Shown one piece after another: positions 43,705 to 53,280 of a stretch of 64,000 nucleotides of DNA. Position numbers and translations under genes: made by a program. The notes beneath the pieces were generated by a model. The model had not been told where the DNA came from. It ran no database searches and saw only the letters and a list, made by a program, of their open reading frames with translations. Every line of letters begins with the position of its first letter. Position 1 is the stretch's first letter. This stretch comes from Pseudomonas putida (GTDB lineage: Bacteria; Pseudomonadota; Gammaproteobacteria; Pseudomonadales; Pseudomonadaceae): assembly GCF_028682175.1 (NCBI RefSeq), contig NZ_JANHKS010000019.1, positions 1 to 64,000 on the forward strand. Direction: 5' to 3'.

Positions 43705-45837
43705 ATGAAACGCATTCCCCTGCTCGCCGGTCTGATCGGCAGCCTGCCCGTTTTCGCCCACGCACAAACCGCCCTCGACCTGGCCCCGATCACGGTCAAT
43801 GGCGAGGAACAACCCACACCGGGCCTAGACCTGGAGCAACAGGCCGCCAGCGCCACTCGCCTGGGCTTGAGCCTGCGCCAGACGCCCGCCTCGATTGCCG
43901 TCGCCAACCGGGCAGACATCGAGCGCCGAGGCGCACAGAACTTTCAGGACGTCGCCAACACCTTGCCCGGCGTCAACGCCAGCGCCCCGCCCGGCTTTGG
44001 CGGGTTCATTTCCTATCGGGGCTTCACCAGCAGCCAGGTCACGCAGATGTTCAACGGCATCAACGTCGCCACCGGGCTGGCGCGGCCGGTCAATAGCTGG
44101 ATCTACGACCGGGTCGAAGTGCTCGGCGGCCCCTCGTCACTGATGAATGGCGCAGGCTCGGTGGGCGGCTCGTTGAACTACGTCACCAAGCTGGCCACCC
44201 GGGAAGATCAGGCCGCCGAAGGCCGGGTCAGCTACGGCAGCTTCGACACCACGCAAACCGCCTTTGGCGTCAACCATCGCTTGAGCGACCCCACCGCAGA
44301 CGTACAGCACTACGCCCGGCTGGATGTCAGCCATACCAGCAGCAACGGCTATATCGATCGTCAGGAGAACGACGCGTGGAGCGCGGCGTTTTCCCTGTTG
44401 AGCGACATCACCCCGGACCTTTCCCACACCCTGGCCCTGGAATATCAGGACGAGCACGAAGACAGCCCCTACTGGGGCACCCCGGTGCTCAACCCCAAGG
44501 CGGGCGAGCTCAAGATCGACAAGCACAACCGCTTTCGCAACTACAACGTCGAGGATGGCCTGTACGAACAGCGCACGCGCTGGGTGCGCTCGATCATCGA
44601 CTACCGCCTGAACGACGCCACCAGCTTGCGCAACACGTTGTATCGCCTGGACAGCCAGCGCGACTACCGCAACCTGGAAACCTACCAGTACAACGCGAGC
44701 AACAGCGCCATCAACCGCTCCACCGCGTATCTGGTGCGCCATCAGGGCTGGCAGCAGGGCAACCAGTTCGAATTGCGCCACGACAGCAGCCTGCTGGGGA
44801 TGGCCACTACCTGGGCGGGTGGCTTCGAGTACAAGGTCAACTCGACCACCAACAACCCGTGGAACGTGCCGGCGAACAACACGGTGGATCCGGATCATTT
44901 CGACCCAGGGCATTTCTACGCACTGCCCGGCACCCGCCAAGGCTTCGTCAAGGACAAGACCAACGAGGTGACCACCAAGGCGCTGTTCGTGGAAAACCAT
45001 CTGGCGCTGAGCGAGAAGTGGTCGCTGGTGACCGGCCTGCGCTACGACGACATCGACCTGGACGTGACCAACCATCGTGCAATCACCGCCAGCAATCCCC
45101 GCCACCTGCGCCGCGACTGGCAGCCGGTGACCGGCCGCGCAGGCCTGACCTGGCAGTTCCTGCCCAGCGCCAACGTCTACCTGCAATACAGCACCGCCGC
45201 CGAGCAGCCCAGTGGCACGCAGAACTTCGACGTTTCGACCGGCAAGCAGTGGGAGATCGGCAGCAAGTTCGACTACCTGCAAGGCCGGGGTTCGGCCACC
45301 GTTGCCGCCTACACCATCGAGCGCAAGGACTTCGCCATCACCGACCCGCAGGACCCAACCAACACGGTTCCGGTGGGCCAGCAGTCATCGAAGGGGATCG
45401 AGCTGGCGAGTTCCTTGCGCATCACCCCCGACTTGCTGCTGGAGGGCAATGTCGCCTGGGTGGATGCGCAATACGATGAATTCAGTGAAAAGAATTCGGC
45501 GGGCATCGTGGTCTCGCGCAAGGGCAACACACCGACCAACGTACCTGACCGCGTCGGCAATCTGTGGCTGACCTATGACTTCACGCCGGCCTGGCAAGCA
45601 GGGGTGGACGCCCGCTACGTGGCGTCGGTGTATGCCGACAATGCCAATACGCAAAGGGTGCCGTCGTACACGCTGTACGGCAGTTTTCTGACCTTCAAGC
45701 TGGACCAGCACACATCGATCACCGGTCGGGTGCGCAACCTGACCGACGAGGTCTATGCGCGCTTCGCCCACGTATCACCGGCCTACTACCTGGGTGAGCC
45801 CCGCACATTCGAGCTGGCGATACAGACTCGTTTCTAG
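43705..45837 (+). CDS. TonB-dependent outer-membrane receptor
   Basis: A 710-residue receptor. ATG 43705 starts a signal peptide cleaved near AHAQ (about 21). The plug domain follows (about 50-170), with RQTPASIAVANRADIERRGA, LPGVNASAP and EVLGGPSSLMNGAGSVGG; APITV just after the signal is a plausible TonB box. The 22-strand barrel ends in a terminal Phe (AIQTRF), as needed for BAM assembly. The plug is of siderophore-receptor type (FhuE/FpvA-like) without an N-terminal signalling domain. I saw no Fur box. Given the upstream DUF2946 gene, a copper or other metal chelate is also possible. Confidence 0.9.
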   Translation: MKRIPLLAGLIGSLPVFAHAQTALDLAPITVNGEEQPTPGLDLEQQAASATRLGLSLRQTPASIAVANRADIERRGAQNFQDVANTLPGVNASAPPGFGGFISYRGFTSSQVTQMFNGINVATGLARPVNSWIYDRVEVLGGPSSLMNGAGSVGGSLNYVTKLATREDQAAEGRVSYGSFDTTQTAFGVNHRLSDPTADVQHYARLDVSHTSSNGYIDRQENDAWSAAFSLLSDITPDLSHTLALEYQDEHEDSPYWGTPVLNPKAGELKIDKHNRFRNYNVEDGLYEQRTRWVRSIIDYRLNDATSLRNTLYRLDSQRDYRNLETYQYNASNSAINRSTAYLVRHQGWQQGNQFELRHDSSLLGMATTWAGGFEYKVNSTTNNPWNVPANNTVDPDHFDPGHFYALPGTRQGFVKDKTNEVTTKALFVENHLALSEKWSLVTGLRYDDIDLDVTNHRAITASNPRHLRRDWQPVTGRAGLTWQFLPSANVYLQYSTAAEQPSGTQNFDVSTGKQWEIGSKFDYLQGRGSATVAAYTIERKDFAITDPQDPTNTVPVGQQSSKGIELASSLRITPDLLLEGNVAWVDAQYDEFSEKNSAGIVVSRKGNTPTNVPDRVGNLWLTYDFTPAWQAGVDARYVASVYADNANTQRVPSYTLYGSFLTFKLDQHTSITGRVRNLTDEVYARFAHVSPAYYLGEPRTFELAIQTRF

Positions 45838-45862
45838 AAGCAGGCAACACAGGGCCGGCGAA

Positions 45863-46330
45863 TCACTCGCTGGCCTTGAACACCAGTTCGCCCTTGCGCC
45901 ACTTGGCGGCCTTTGCGGTCGCGGCCTTGAGCACTTTGCCAAGGCCCTGCTGGATCTGTTCGTGGGCAGCGAACACCATGAACACCGTGTGGGATTCCTT
46001 GAACACGATACCCTGGCCTTCAGGCACCTCGACAAAGGCGTATTCGCCCAGGCCGTAGATCGTCATCTTGATGTCGCGGAACTTGAGTTCGAACTTGCCA
46101 CCTTCACGGCTGGGCAATACGGCGGCGCGAAAATGATCGCCGACCTTGAGCTCCAGACGCGGTTTGTCATCGACCACCAGTGCGGATTCGGTGTCGATTT
46201 CAGACATGTAGATGCCTTCGGGGGACTGTTCGATGACATAGACGAAACGCGCCTGGAACAGCTTCACCAACTTCGCGCGCAAATCACCAAGCACGAATAA
46301 CGCGTGGGTATCCAGATTACTTACTGCCAA
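45863..46330 (-). CDS. Conserved hypothetical protein
   Basis: A 155-residue protein that I do not recognise. I start it at TTG 46330 because a GGGAG site lies 8 bp upstream and there is no in-frame ATG near the N-terminus before MSEIDTESALVV (about residue 43). It appears soluble, beta-rich in the middle (LVVDDKPRLELKVGDHFRAA, FELKFRDIKMTIYGLGEYAF) with a basic C-terminus (KAATAKAAKWRKGELVFKAS). No signal peptide. The composition looks normal for the genome. Confidence 0.65.
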   Translation of the reverse strand: MAVSNLDTHALFVLGDLRAKLVKLFQARFVYVIEQSPEGIYMSEIDTESALVVDDKPRLELKVGDHFRAAVLPSREGGKFELKFRDIKMTIYGLGEYAFVEVPEGQGIVFKESHTVFMVFAAHEQIQQGLGKVLKAATAKAAKWRKGELVFKASE

Positions 46331-46654
46331 TGTACAAACTCCCAACCTGATATGAACTTGCCCGACCGCAGGGCCAGGCAAGGAAAAGACAAGAAAACGG
46401 TGCGCCGCGGATGCCGGACGCTGGCAAAAAACTGGATTCTACCGGCTAAGAGTCTATACGGGATATATGCCTTTCGTCCGCATTGTTTACTGTCTTGTAC
46501 ACGAATATGGCCATTGGCCTGTGTCCAATCGAAGCCGAAAAGCGCTTCGGCGTTGGCTGAATCGATAACGCTATTGTCTGGAAACTCTTGGGGCCGCTCT
46601 GCACTCACATGCATCACAAGGTCAATCACCGTCCACTTCCCAGAGGGAAACAAC
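46331..46654. other. Divergent intergenic region of 324 bp
   Basis: It lies between the TTG-started hypothetical gene and the DUF2789 gene. It is less GC-rich than coding DNA and should hold promoters both ways, but no strong -35/-10 pair, repeat or RNA structure stood out. AGAGGGA at about 46641 serves DUF2789. Confidence 0.45.
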
Positions 46655-46891
46655 ATGGAACTCACCACACCGACGCTTGCGACACTGTTCGAACAATTGG
46701 GGCTTGAGTCGGATCAGGCCAGCATCGACGCCTTTGTCAGCCAGCACCGGCTCGGCGACGATGTGAAACTGGTCGACGCCGAGTTCTGGACGCCCCAGCA
46801 GGCGCGCTTTCTCAAGGAGGAACTGCTGACCGATGCCGAATGGGCACCGGTGGTGGACGAACTCAACGAACTGCTGCATCCGGCAAAGTAG
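46655..46891 (+). CDS. DUF2789 family protein
   Basis: A 78-residue soluble protein. It has the full DUF2789 pattern: TLATLFEQLGLESDQASIDA, FVSQHR, AEFWTPQQARFLKEEL and WAPVVDELNELLH. It is likely all-helical. AGAGGGA precedes the ATG by 8 bp. Function unknown; the family is widespread in gammaproteobacteria. Confidence 0.88.
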   Translation: MELTTPTLATLFEQLGLESDQASIDAFVSQHRLGDDVKLVDAEFWTPQQARFLKEELLTDAEWAPVVDELNELLHPAK

Positions 46892-46935
46892 CAGCAGGCC
46901 GCTGAAAAGGTGGCGGCCCCTGGAGGCCGCCACCG

Positions 46936-48399
46936 TCAATAGGGGTAGCCCGGCTGGCCCAGATTGGGGAAGCGTGAGCGTCCCTCTTTCGCCGGAGCAT
47001 GGACGAACAAACCGTCGATCAGCGAGTTACTGCTGGTCAAAGTGCTGTTCCAATGGGCGGAACAGTGGATATACCGCCGGTACAACATCTGCATTTCTGC
47101 CGCGGTCAGTGGCTGCTCTTCGCCCCGGGCGCGCGCCAGCAGCTTGCCCGCAACACCCCGCAACTCAGGTGGCAACGCGAGATCCGGCAGGTCCGGCACC
47201 GGCATGAACGGCACGCCCTCGTCACACGCCAGTCCGTGCATGACACGCAGATAGACCCGCGACAGGTGCCCGAATACTCCGCGCTCAAGCATGACACTGG
47301 CGATGACACTTTTCAGGCCCTGGCCTTTCTTGCGCCCCCGCTCCACGCAATCCACCGTGATGCGGGCAGTGTCGTCTCGCGGGTCGATCCAGCGCTGCAC
47401 ATCCAGCGTGTCCATTTCCTGGTGGGTCTGCTGCCAGGCCGGGGTCGCGTCATAGGGCGTCTGGATGCCGACCAGGCTGCGGCGGGGCCGGGTCAGCGCC
47501 ACTTTCTCGACCATGTACGGGTGATAGCCGCCACCGATGTCCGAGTGTGAGCCGGGCAGCACAATCTCCCGCAGCCAACCGGGCGCCACGCTGTTGAGCG
47601 AGAAATTGCGTCGATGCTCGTCAGCCGCCACCAGATGGATCACCTGCTGCGCGCAACCCGGCGGCAGGAACAGGTTGACCCGTCTATTGACGTCATCGCC
47701 CACGCTTCCCAGGTCGGAAATGCCTCCCACGGCGGCAACCGTGTCGAACAGGCCGATCACCTTCAGCCGCACGCTGCCGTTACGCCAATTGAAGTCGGCA
47801 GCCAGCGGCAACTTCTGACCATCGAGCACCGGGCCTAATGCACCCCGCTCCTGCTTGAGCACCTCATTGGCGAAATGCCGGGCCGATGCGGCGCCGCGAC
47901 TGAACCCGAACACATCAAGTTCCAGCGCGGCAATGACACAGCCGGGGTTATGCCTGCCAAAGGTATGCAGAACGCTCTTGAGTTTTTCCACGCACTTGCA
48001 GACTTTGGCAACTACGCCAGTATGACCTCGTCCGAACCCCTGCCCCGGTATTGAATCGCGCCCGCCTGATGTAGTCCCCACTCCACTGATATAAATCGGC
48101 TGAGTCACCCGCAATCCATTACCGTCGTTAGTGGCCACGAACTGTTGGCGGTAAAGATCGGCCAGCCGGGCAATATTGGTGAAATCGTTACTGTAACTGC
48201 TGGCGGGATCGGAATGCCGCCCCCCGCATTCCTTGATATGGGCATTGTGGTACACGCCCGCCATGGCCTGGCAGTCCGCGCCGATCTGGCTGTTGATCCG
48301 GTTGTTCCCCGTGCCGTCGAAGAACACACCAATGCGCACTGTGACGCCCAGCGAGGCGGGCGTGGACGTCGATCCCTTGAAACAGCGAAGCATCGTCAT
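46936..48399 (-). CDS. DUF2235 phospholipase-like protein, type VI effector candidate (Tle1-like)
   Basis: A 487-residue alpha/beta hydrolase. VRIGVFFDGTGNN near residue 22, the nucleophile elbow DVFGFSRGAAS (Ser167), LFDTVAAVGG and LPGSHSDIGGGYHP are the DUF2235 motifs, giving a Ser-Asp-His triad. DUF2235 proteins include the Tle1 phospholipase A2 effectors of type VI secretion. No VgrG, PAAR, chaperone or immunity gene is adjacent. ATG 48399 follows AGGAG by 7 bp. Several motifs lie in a part with mixed codon use and the upstream flank is AT-rich, suggesting acquisition. Confidence 0.85.
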   Translation of the reverse strand: MTMLRCFKGSTSTPASLGVTVRIGVFFDGTGNNRINSQIGADCQAMAGVYHNAHIKECGGRHSDPASSYSNDFTNIARLADLYRQQFVATNDGNGLRVTQPIYISGVGTTSGGRDSIPGQGFGRGHTGVVAKVCKCVEKLKSVLHTFGRHNPGCVIAALELDVFGFSRGAASARHFANEVLKQERGALGPVLDGQKLPLAADFNWRNGSVRLKVIGLFDTVAAVGGISDLGSVGDDVNRRVNLFLPPGCAQQVIHLVAADEHRRNFSLNSVAPGWLREIVLPGSHSDIGGGYHPYMVEKVALTRPRRSLVGIQTPYDATPAWQQTHQEMDTLDVQRWIDPRDDTARITVDCVERGRKKGQGLKSVIASVMLERGVFGHLSRVYLRVMHGLACDEGVPFMPVPDLPDLALPPELRGVAGKLLARARGEEQPLTAAEMQMLYRRYIHCSAHWNSTLTSSNSLIDGLFVHAPAKEGRSRFPNLGQPGYPY

Positions 48400-48657
48400 A
48401 TTCAAACTCCTGTAAGTGTCGACACAATCCGGAACAGTTATTTACATATCCGGACATATACCTCACAGAATGCTCACCCCCACGACAGCGTCAATGGGGT
48501 AAATATGACTTCAGAAACTTCCCACTTAAAAATCAGACAATAAAAAACCGCCCGCACTTTCGTCTTACAAGCAGGCAGCAGATTTCCTAAAATATTCAGA
48601 AAACTTAAACAGAATTAAATCAACAGAACAATAATTAAATATTACCCACAACGAAAA
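48400..48657. other. AT-rich intergenic region upstream of the DUF2235 gene
   Basis: It is strikingly AT-rich against the rest of the window, particularly 48580-48650 (runs of AATTAAAT and AATATTAC). It contains the effector gene's promoter and TCCGGA repeats at 48430-48460. No gene is evident. Confidence 0.6.
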
Positions 48658-48690
48658 TCGCCCGAGGCTAATGCCTCGGGCGACGGGTTC
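48658..48690 (-). terminator. Rho-independent terminator of DksA-like gene
   Basis: TCGCCCGAGGC / GCCTCGGGCGA, an 11-bp perfect stem with a 4-nt loop. On the minus strand it is followed by TTTTCGTT, 40 bp after the gene's stop. Confidence 0.88.
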
Positions 48691-48722
48691 CTGCGCCATG
48701 GCCTGGCGGTCAGGAACGGCGA

Positions 48723-49127
48723 TCAGGCCTGACGCTGGTGGCGATCGATCTGCTCGTGGCGCTCTTGCGCTTCGATGCAGTATTTGGTCGTCGGGCTGAT
48801 GAGCAGGCGCTTGAGGCCGATAGGCTCACCGCTGTCATCGCACCAGCCGAAGGTGTCTTCGGCGATACGGGTCAGCGCCATTTCCAGCTGGGGCAGCATG
48901 CGCTGGTCGCGGTCGATCACGTTGACCAGCCAGTGGCGCTCTTCTTCGACGGAAGCGGCGTCGGCGGGGTCAGCCGGGGTATCCAGGCTTTCGATCGCGA
49001 TACGGCTCTGCTCGATACGCTCGTGGATTTCCACTTTCATGGCTTGCAGCAGCTCGATGAAGAAGGCGTGTTGCTCCGCGTTCATGTAGTCATCGGCCGG
49101 CATCGCCAGCAACTTGTCCTTGGTCAT
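48723..49127 (-). CDS. DksA2-like RNA polymerase-binding protein
   Basis: A 134-residue DksA/TraR family protein. The coiled coil spans about residues 18-95, with the functional tip region near IESLDTPADPADAASVEEE. The zinc-finger spacing of DksA is kept (x2, x17, x2), but only Cys96 and Cys117 remain; the partner positions are Ser99 and Ala120. This matches the P. aeruginosa DksA2 type, which works without zinc and replaces DksA in zinc shortage. The length also matches. It is monocistronic with its own terminator. Confidence 0.88.
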   Translation of the reverse strand: MTKDKLLAMPADDYMNAEQHAFFIELLQAMKVEIHERIEQSRIAIESLDTPADPADAASVEEERHWLVNVIDRDQRMLPQLEMALTRIAEDTFGWCDDSGEPIGLKRLLISPTTKYCIEAQERHEQIDRHQRQA

Positions 49128-49523
49128 TGATTTCTCTATAAAAAAACGTGCATTAAGGCGATTTAGTGAAGCGCCTCTGCGTCATCGTAAAAGCGCCATG
49201 GTCTCCAAGCGCCACCTGGCACTCAATTTACGAGGGGCGGCAGTCTAAGGCCGGGTTTCGTACTCGGCAACATAATTGAACAAGAATCGCCCAACAACCC
49301 CCCAAAACCCCGGTGGCGTTGAGCCAAACCGGTGTTTCAACCTGTGTCTGCCGTGACACGCTCATCGGATTCGGCACCGTTATCGCGAGCAAGCTCACTC
49401 CTACAGGCACGCGTAACCCTGTAGGAGTGAGCTTGCTCGCGATGGCGTCCGGCCTGCCAACACCGACTTTCTGGACGCTGTCTGACAGGCCATCGGCCGT
49501 TCGGTTCAAACCGGCAGAAAAAC
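49128..49523. other. Intergenic region with REP hairpin
   Basis: It holds the promoter of the DksA-like gene (at its left) and a tail-to-tail class C REP hairpin at 49382-49443. No gene was recognised in the rest. Confidence 0.5.
49382..49443. repeat. Tail-to-tail class C REP pair, 26-bp perfect hairpin
   Basis: ATCGCGAGCAAGCTCACTCC continuing to ACAGG is followed, after 10 nt, by its exact complement. The arms face the opposite way from all other pairs in the window and would form a very stable hairpin. Confidence 0.93.
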
Positions 49524-49551
49524 GAAAAGGGCCCCTCTCCGGGCCCTTTTC
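49524..49551 (-). terminator. Rho-independent terminator of inositol transporter operon
   Basis: GAAAAGGGCCC / GGGCCCTTTTC with a 6-nt loop. On the minus strand it is followed by GTTTTTC, about 30 bp after the permease stop. Confidence 0.93.
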
Positions 49552-49581
49552 AACGTTGATCAAACAGCTGGCATCAAGACA

Positions 49582-50610
49582 TCAGCGTTTGAGCTTTCGT
49601 TTGTTGCGGTACTGGTCGATGACCACCGCCACCACAATAATCAACCCTTTGATGATGTCTTGTACATAGGCATCGACGCCTACGAAGGTAAATCCGCTGG
49701 CCATCACCCCGAGAATCAGCGCGCCGATCACGGTGCCGGTGATCCGGCCGACGCCGCCCGCAAGGCTGGTGCCGCCGATCACCGCCGCCGCAATGGCATC
49801 CAGTTCGTAGGAAACGCCCATCCCCGCCTGCCCCGTCGCAGCCCGCGCCGAGGCCACCACACCGGCAAGCCCGGCCAGCAGGCCCGCGATGCTGTAGACG
49901 ATCACCAGGTGGCGCTTGACGTTGATCCCCGACGTGCGTGCCGCCTGCATGTTGCCGCCGATGGCGTAGGTGTACTTGCCGTACTTGGTGTAGCGCAGGG
50001 CGATGTGGAAGATCACCGCGACCACCAGAAAGATCAGCACCGGCATCGCGCCCTGGCCGATGGCCGTGTAGGAATCGTTAAGCATGCTCACAGGCTGGCC
50101 GCCGGTGTAGAAGCGCGCCAGGCCACGGGCCGACACCATCATGCCCAGGGTGGCGATGAAGGGCGGGATGCCGGTGATGGCGATGATGCTGCCATTGATC
50201 GCACCAGCCAGCAGCCCGACCCCAAGGCCCGCGATGACTGGCGCCCAGACCGGCAAATCGGTCAACGAAGGAAATACCGCCCGGGTGTAATCCGACGATT
50301 GCGCGAGACTGGCAGCGATCATCGCCGATAACGCAAGCACCGAGCCGGACGAGAGGTCGATGCCGGTGGTGATGATGACCTGCGTCACGCCGATGGCCAG
50401 AAGACCGATGATCGAGACCTGCAGGATCATCAGCACCAGCCGCTGGGAGTTGAGGAGAAAGCTCTGGTCGCGCACGATCCAGCCAAACAGCTCGAAAATC
50501 AGGCCGATGCCGATCAGCACCAGAAAGATGCTCAGTTCGGTCGGCAGGCGGCGCTTGTGCTTGTTCGGGGCCAGCGCCGGTTTGTTGTCCAGTATCGCGT
50601 TCATCTTCAT
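49582..50610 (-). CDS. Inositol/sugar ABC transporter permease (RbsC family)
   Basis: A 342-residue membrane permease of the RbsC/ribose-type family. It has TQVIITTGIDLSSGSVLALS, NGSIIAITGIPPFIATLGMM and GINVKRHLVIVYSIAG, with VIGGTSLAGGVGRITGTVIG near the C-terminus. The start at ATG 50610 has AGAGG 5 bp upstream, and a perfect AAnAAnAA motif (AACAAGAA on the coding strand, 50623-50630) overlaps the leader. It is the last gene of the binding-protein, ATPase, permease operon beside the iol genes, hence inositol is the likely substrate. Confidence 0.9.
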   Translation of the reverse strand: MKMNAILDNKPALAPNKHKRRLPTELSIFLVLIGIGLIFELFGWIVRDQSFLLNSQRLVLMILQVSIIGLLAIGVTQVIITTGIDLSSGSVLALSAMIAASLAQSSDYTRAVFPSLTDLPVWAPVIAGLGVGLLAGAINGSIIAITGIPPFIATLGMMVSARGLARFYTGGQPVSMLNDSYTAIGQGAMPVLIFLVVAVIFHIALRYTKYGKYTYAIGGNMQAARTSGINVKRHLVIVYSIAGLLAGLAGVVASARAATGQAGMGVSYELDAIAAAVIGGTSLAGGVGRITGTVIGALILGVMASGFTFVGVDAYVQDIIKGLIIVVAVVIDQYRNKRKLKR

Positions 50611-50662
50611 AGGTGCCTCTTGTTCTTGTTCTGACCCGAGACGGGCCTTTGGCAAACCGCCG

Positions 50663-52216
50663 TCAATGGACCGAATGGCCCGACGCCAGATGCATGACCC
50701 GCTCCTGAGTTGCCTCGGCGCGATCCAGGGTGCCCATCATTTCGCCTTCGTGCATGACCATGACCCGGTCACTCATGCCCAGCACTTCCGGCAGTTCCGA
50801 AGAAATCATGATCACCGCCATGCCTTCGCTGGCGAGCATGGAGATCAGCCTGTAGATCTCCGCCTTGGCGCCGACGTCGATGCCACGTGTCGGCTCGTCG
50901 AGAATCAATATGCGCGGGTTGGTCATCAGCCAGCGGGCGATCAGGGCCTTCTGCTGGTTGCCGCCCGAGAGGGTATCGATGCACTGCTCAAGCGACGGCG
51001 TCTTGACCCGCAGCTTCTTGCACATGTCCTCGCACAGGGCGCGCAGGGCCTTCTGATGCACGAAGCCGTTGCCCACGTAATGAGGCAGGACCGCCATCTC
51101 CATGTTTTCCAGCACCGACAGACAAGGAAACAGCCCGCTGAGCTTGCGGTCCTCGGTCAGCAGGGCAAAGCCCTTCTCGATGGCGAAATGCGGATCGGTG
51201 ACCTTGATCGGCGCACCGTCGAGCACAATCTCGCCTCGGCTGCAGGGCGTGATGCCAAAGATGGTTTCGGCGACATTGGTGCGACCGGACCCCATCAGCC
51301 CTGCAATGCCCAGCACTTCGCCGGCGTGCAGGTCGAAGGAAACGCCCTCGAAAACACCGTCCAGGGCCAGGTCGCGCACCGAGAGCAGCAGATCGCCCAC
51401 CGGCTTGTCCCGCTCCGGGAACAACTGTGTCAGTTCACGGCCGACCATCATCGAGATCAGGCTGTCGCCGTCCATGCTGTCGGCGCGCTGCAGGCCGATG
51501 TAGGCGCCGTCGCGAAACACCGCCACTTCGTCGGCGATGGCAAACACTTCGTTCATCTTGTGGGTGATGTAGATGATGCCCTTACCCTGCGCACGCAGGT
51601 CGGCAATGATCGAAAACAGGTGGGCCACTTCCTTCTCGGTGATGGCCGAGGTGGGTTCGTCCATGATCAGCACGTCGGAGTCGTAGGACACCGCCTTGGC
51701 GATCTCGACCATCTGCCGTTCGGCGATGCTCAGGTTGCCGACGTGTTCTTCGGGGTCAAGTTTGATGCGCAGCCGGTCCAGCAGGTCCTGGGTGCAACGG
51801 TGCATGGCGCGGTGATCGACCATGTGCAGCCCGTTTAGCTGTTCGCGGCCGATCCAGATGTTCTCGGCGATGCTCATGTGCGGCATCAGGTTGAGTTCCT
51901 GGTGAATCATCGCGATGCCCGATTGCAGTGCCGCAAGCGGCGTCTCGAACACCACCGGCTTGCCGCGCAGGCGGATTTCGCCGGTGTCGGGCTGGTAGAT
52001 CCCGGCGATGATTTTCATCAGGGTGGACTTGCCTGCGCCGTTCTCGCCCATCAGGGCCAGCACACTGCCGGGACGCACGCGCAGTTCCACGTTGTCCAGC
52101 GCCACCACCCCGGGGAAACCCTTGCTGATGTTGGTGATTTCCAGAAGATAAGGGTGTTCGGCGCCAGTGCCGGCAAGCTCGGGTTGGACAGGGGTCGCAG
52201 TAGCGGAAGCGAACAT
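50663..52216 (-). CDS. Inositol/sugar ABC transporter ATP-binding protein (RbsA family)
   Basis: A 517-residue ATPase with two fused nucleotide-binding domains. The first has Walker [10 protein letters not shown], signature [15 protein letters not shown] and Walker [11 protein letters not shown]. The second has [27 protein letters not shown] and [16 protein letters not shown], the asymmetric arrangement of RbsA/MglA. ATG 52216 has AGGAG upstream (9 bp); an in-frame ATG at 52240 is too far for it. It is the second gene of the importer operon, followed by the permease after 52 bp. Confidence 0.93.
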   Translation of the reverse strand: MFASATATPVQPELAGTGAEHPYLLEITNISKGFPGVVALDNVELRVRPGSVLALMGENGAGKSTLMKIIAGIYQPDTGEIRLRGKPVVFETPLAALQSGIAMIHQELNLMPHMSIAENIWIGREQLNGLHMVDHRAMHRCTQDLLDRLRIKLDPEEHVGNLSIAERQMVEIAKAVSYDSDVLIMDEPTSAITEKEVAHLFSIIADLRAQGKGIIYITHKMNEVFAIADEVAVFRDGAYIGLQRADSMDGDSLISMMVGRELTQLFPERDKPVGDLLLSVRDLALDGVFEGVSFDLHAGEVLGIAGLMGSGRTNVAETIFGITPCSRGEIVLDGAPIKVTDPHFAIEKGFALLTEDRKLSGLFPCLSVLENMEMAVLPHYVGNGFVHQKALRALCEDMCKKLRVKTPSLEQCIDTLSGGNQQKALIARWLMTNPRILILDEPTRGIDVGAKAEIYRLISMLASEGMAVIMISSELPEVLGMSDRVMVMHEGEMMGTLDRAEATQERVMHLASGHSVH

Positions 52217-52295
52217 GGTCACAGGCTCCTCACCTGACATGGGCGGCGGAGGCTTCAGCCACCGGGCCCTGTCAGTTGTCGTGATGTGAACGTTA

Positions 52296-53222
52296 TTAGA
52301 AGGTGCTGACGTTTTCCGGGGTGATGAGCTTGAACGGAATCACGATCGCCTGTTCAGGCAGCGCTTCCTTTTTCGCCAGTTTCACTGCGGCGTCGATCGA
52401 GCCTTCGCCCTGCCCCTTGGCGTCCTGGAACACCGACACTGTAAGATCGCCCTTCTTCACCGCGCTCAGCCCGTCGGGCGTGCCATCGACGCCTGCGACC
52501 AGCACATCGCCTTGCTTTTTGCCGGCCTGTTTCAAGGCCATGGCGGCGCCGATGGCCATCTCGTCATTGTTGGAAACCACTGCGCTGAAATCGCGGCCCT
52601 GGGTCAGCCAGTTGTTGGTGATGTCCATGCCTTTCTGCCGGCCCCAGGCCCCTTCCTGTTCCTCGGCGATCTTGATGCCGGGGTATTTCTTCAGGACTTC
52701 CTTGACCCCTTCGGTACGGTCGCGGGTCGAGTTGTTCGACAGCTCGCCGAGCAGGATCACCACGGTGCCCTTGCCGTCCATCTTCTTGGCCAGGTATTCC
52801 ATCTGCATGCGGCCCGCTTCCTTGTCATCGGAGGTGACCGAGGCGACGCCCGCCGGCAGCTTGGGATCATCCGGGCGACGGTTGACGTAGACCAGCGGGA
52901 TCCCGGCAGCGGTGGCCGCCTTGGTGATGCGACCGGTGGCGGCGGTGTCGACCGGGTTGACGATCAGTGCATCGACTTTCTTGCCGATCAGCTCCTGCAC
53001 CTGGTCGAGCTGCTTGTTCACATCGTTGCGGCCATCGACGAATTGCAGATCGACGCCGCCCATGTCCTTGGCCTTCTTGCCCATGTCTTCGCGCATGTAG
53101 GTCAGGTAGGTGTCATCGAACTGCGACATGGCCACGCCGATTTTCAGGTCGGCTGCCAGGGTCGCGCCGCTGCCGAGCATCAGGGCCAGTGCCAGGGAGG
53201 TAAAACGGGCTTTGGTGTTCAT
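52296..53222 (-). CDS. Inositol/sugar ABC transporter substrate-binding protein
   Basis: A 308-residue periplasmic binding protein of the RbsB/IbpA type. The signal peptide [20 protein letters not shown] is cleaved near LAA-DL. The mature start [20 protein letters not shown] and later [20 protein letters not shown] are family blocks; [16 protein letters not shown] matches sugar binding. It is the first gene of the importer operon, 596 bp from the next gene upstream. AACAACAA and AACAAGAA, both perfect Hfq/Crc motifs, lie at 53241-53251 just ahead of the GGAGAAAG ribosome-binding site. Confidence 0.93.
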   Translation of the reverse strand: MNTKARFTSLALALMLGSGATLAADLKIGVAMSQFDDTYLTYMREDMGKKAKDMGGVDLQFVDGRNDVNKQLDQVQELIGKKVDALIVNPVDTAATGRITKAATAAGIPLVYVNRRPDDPKLPAGVASVTSDDKEAGRMQMEYLAKKMDGKGTVVILLGELSNNSTRDRTEGVKEVLKKYPGIKIAEEQEGAWGRQKGMDITNNWLTQGRDFSAVVSNNDEMAIGAAMALKQAGKKQGDVLVAGVDGTPDGLSAVKKGDLTVSVFQDAKGQGEGSIDAAVKLAKKEALPEQAIVIPFKLITPENVSTF

Positions 53223-53240
53223 GAACGGTCTTTCTCCAAA

Positions 53241-53251
53241 TTCTTGTTGTT
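53241..53251 (-). promoter_or_regulatory. Hfq/Crc CA motifs ahead of importer gene 1
   Basis: On the minus strand the leader reads CAACAACAAGAA, giving two overlapping AAnAAnAA matches (AACAACAA and AACAAGAA) about 20 nt before the start codon. They fit translational repression by Crc-Hfq under good carbon supply. Confidence 0.65.
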
Positions 53252-53280
53252 GTAGTGAATTGGCTAACGACTACGGATGT

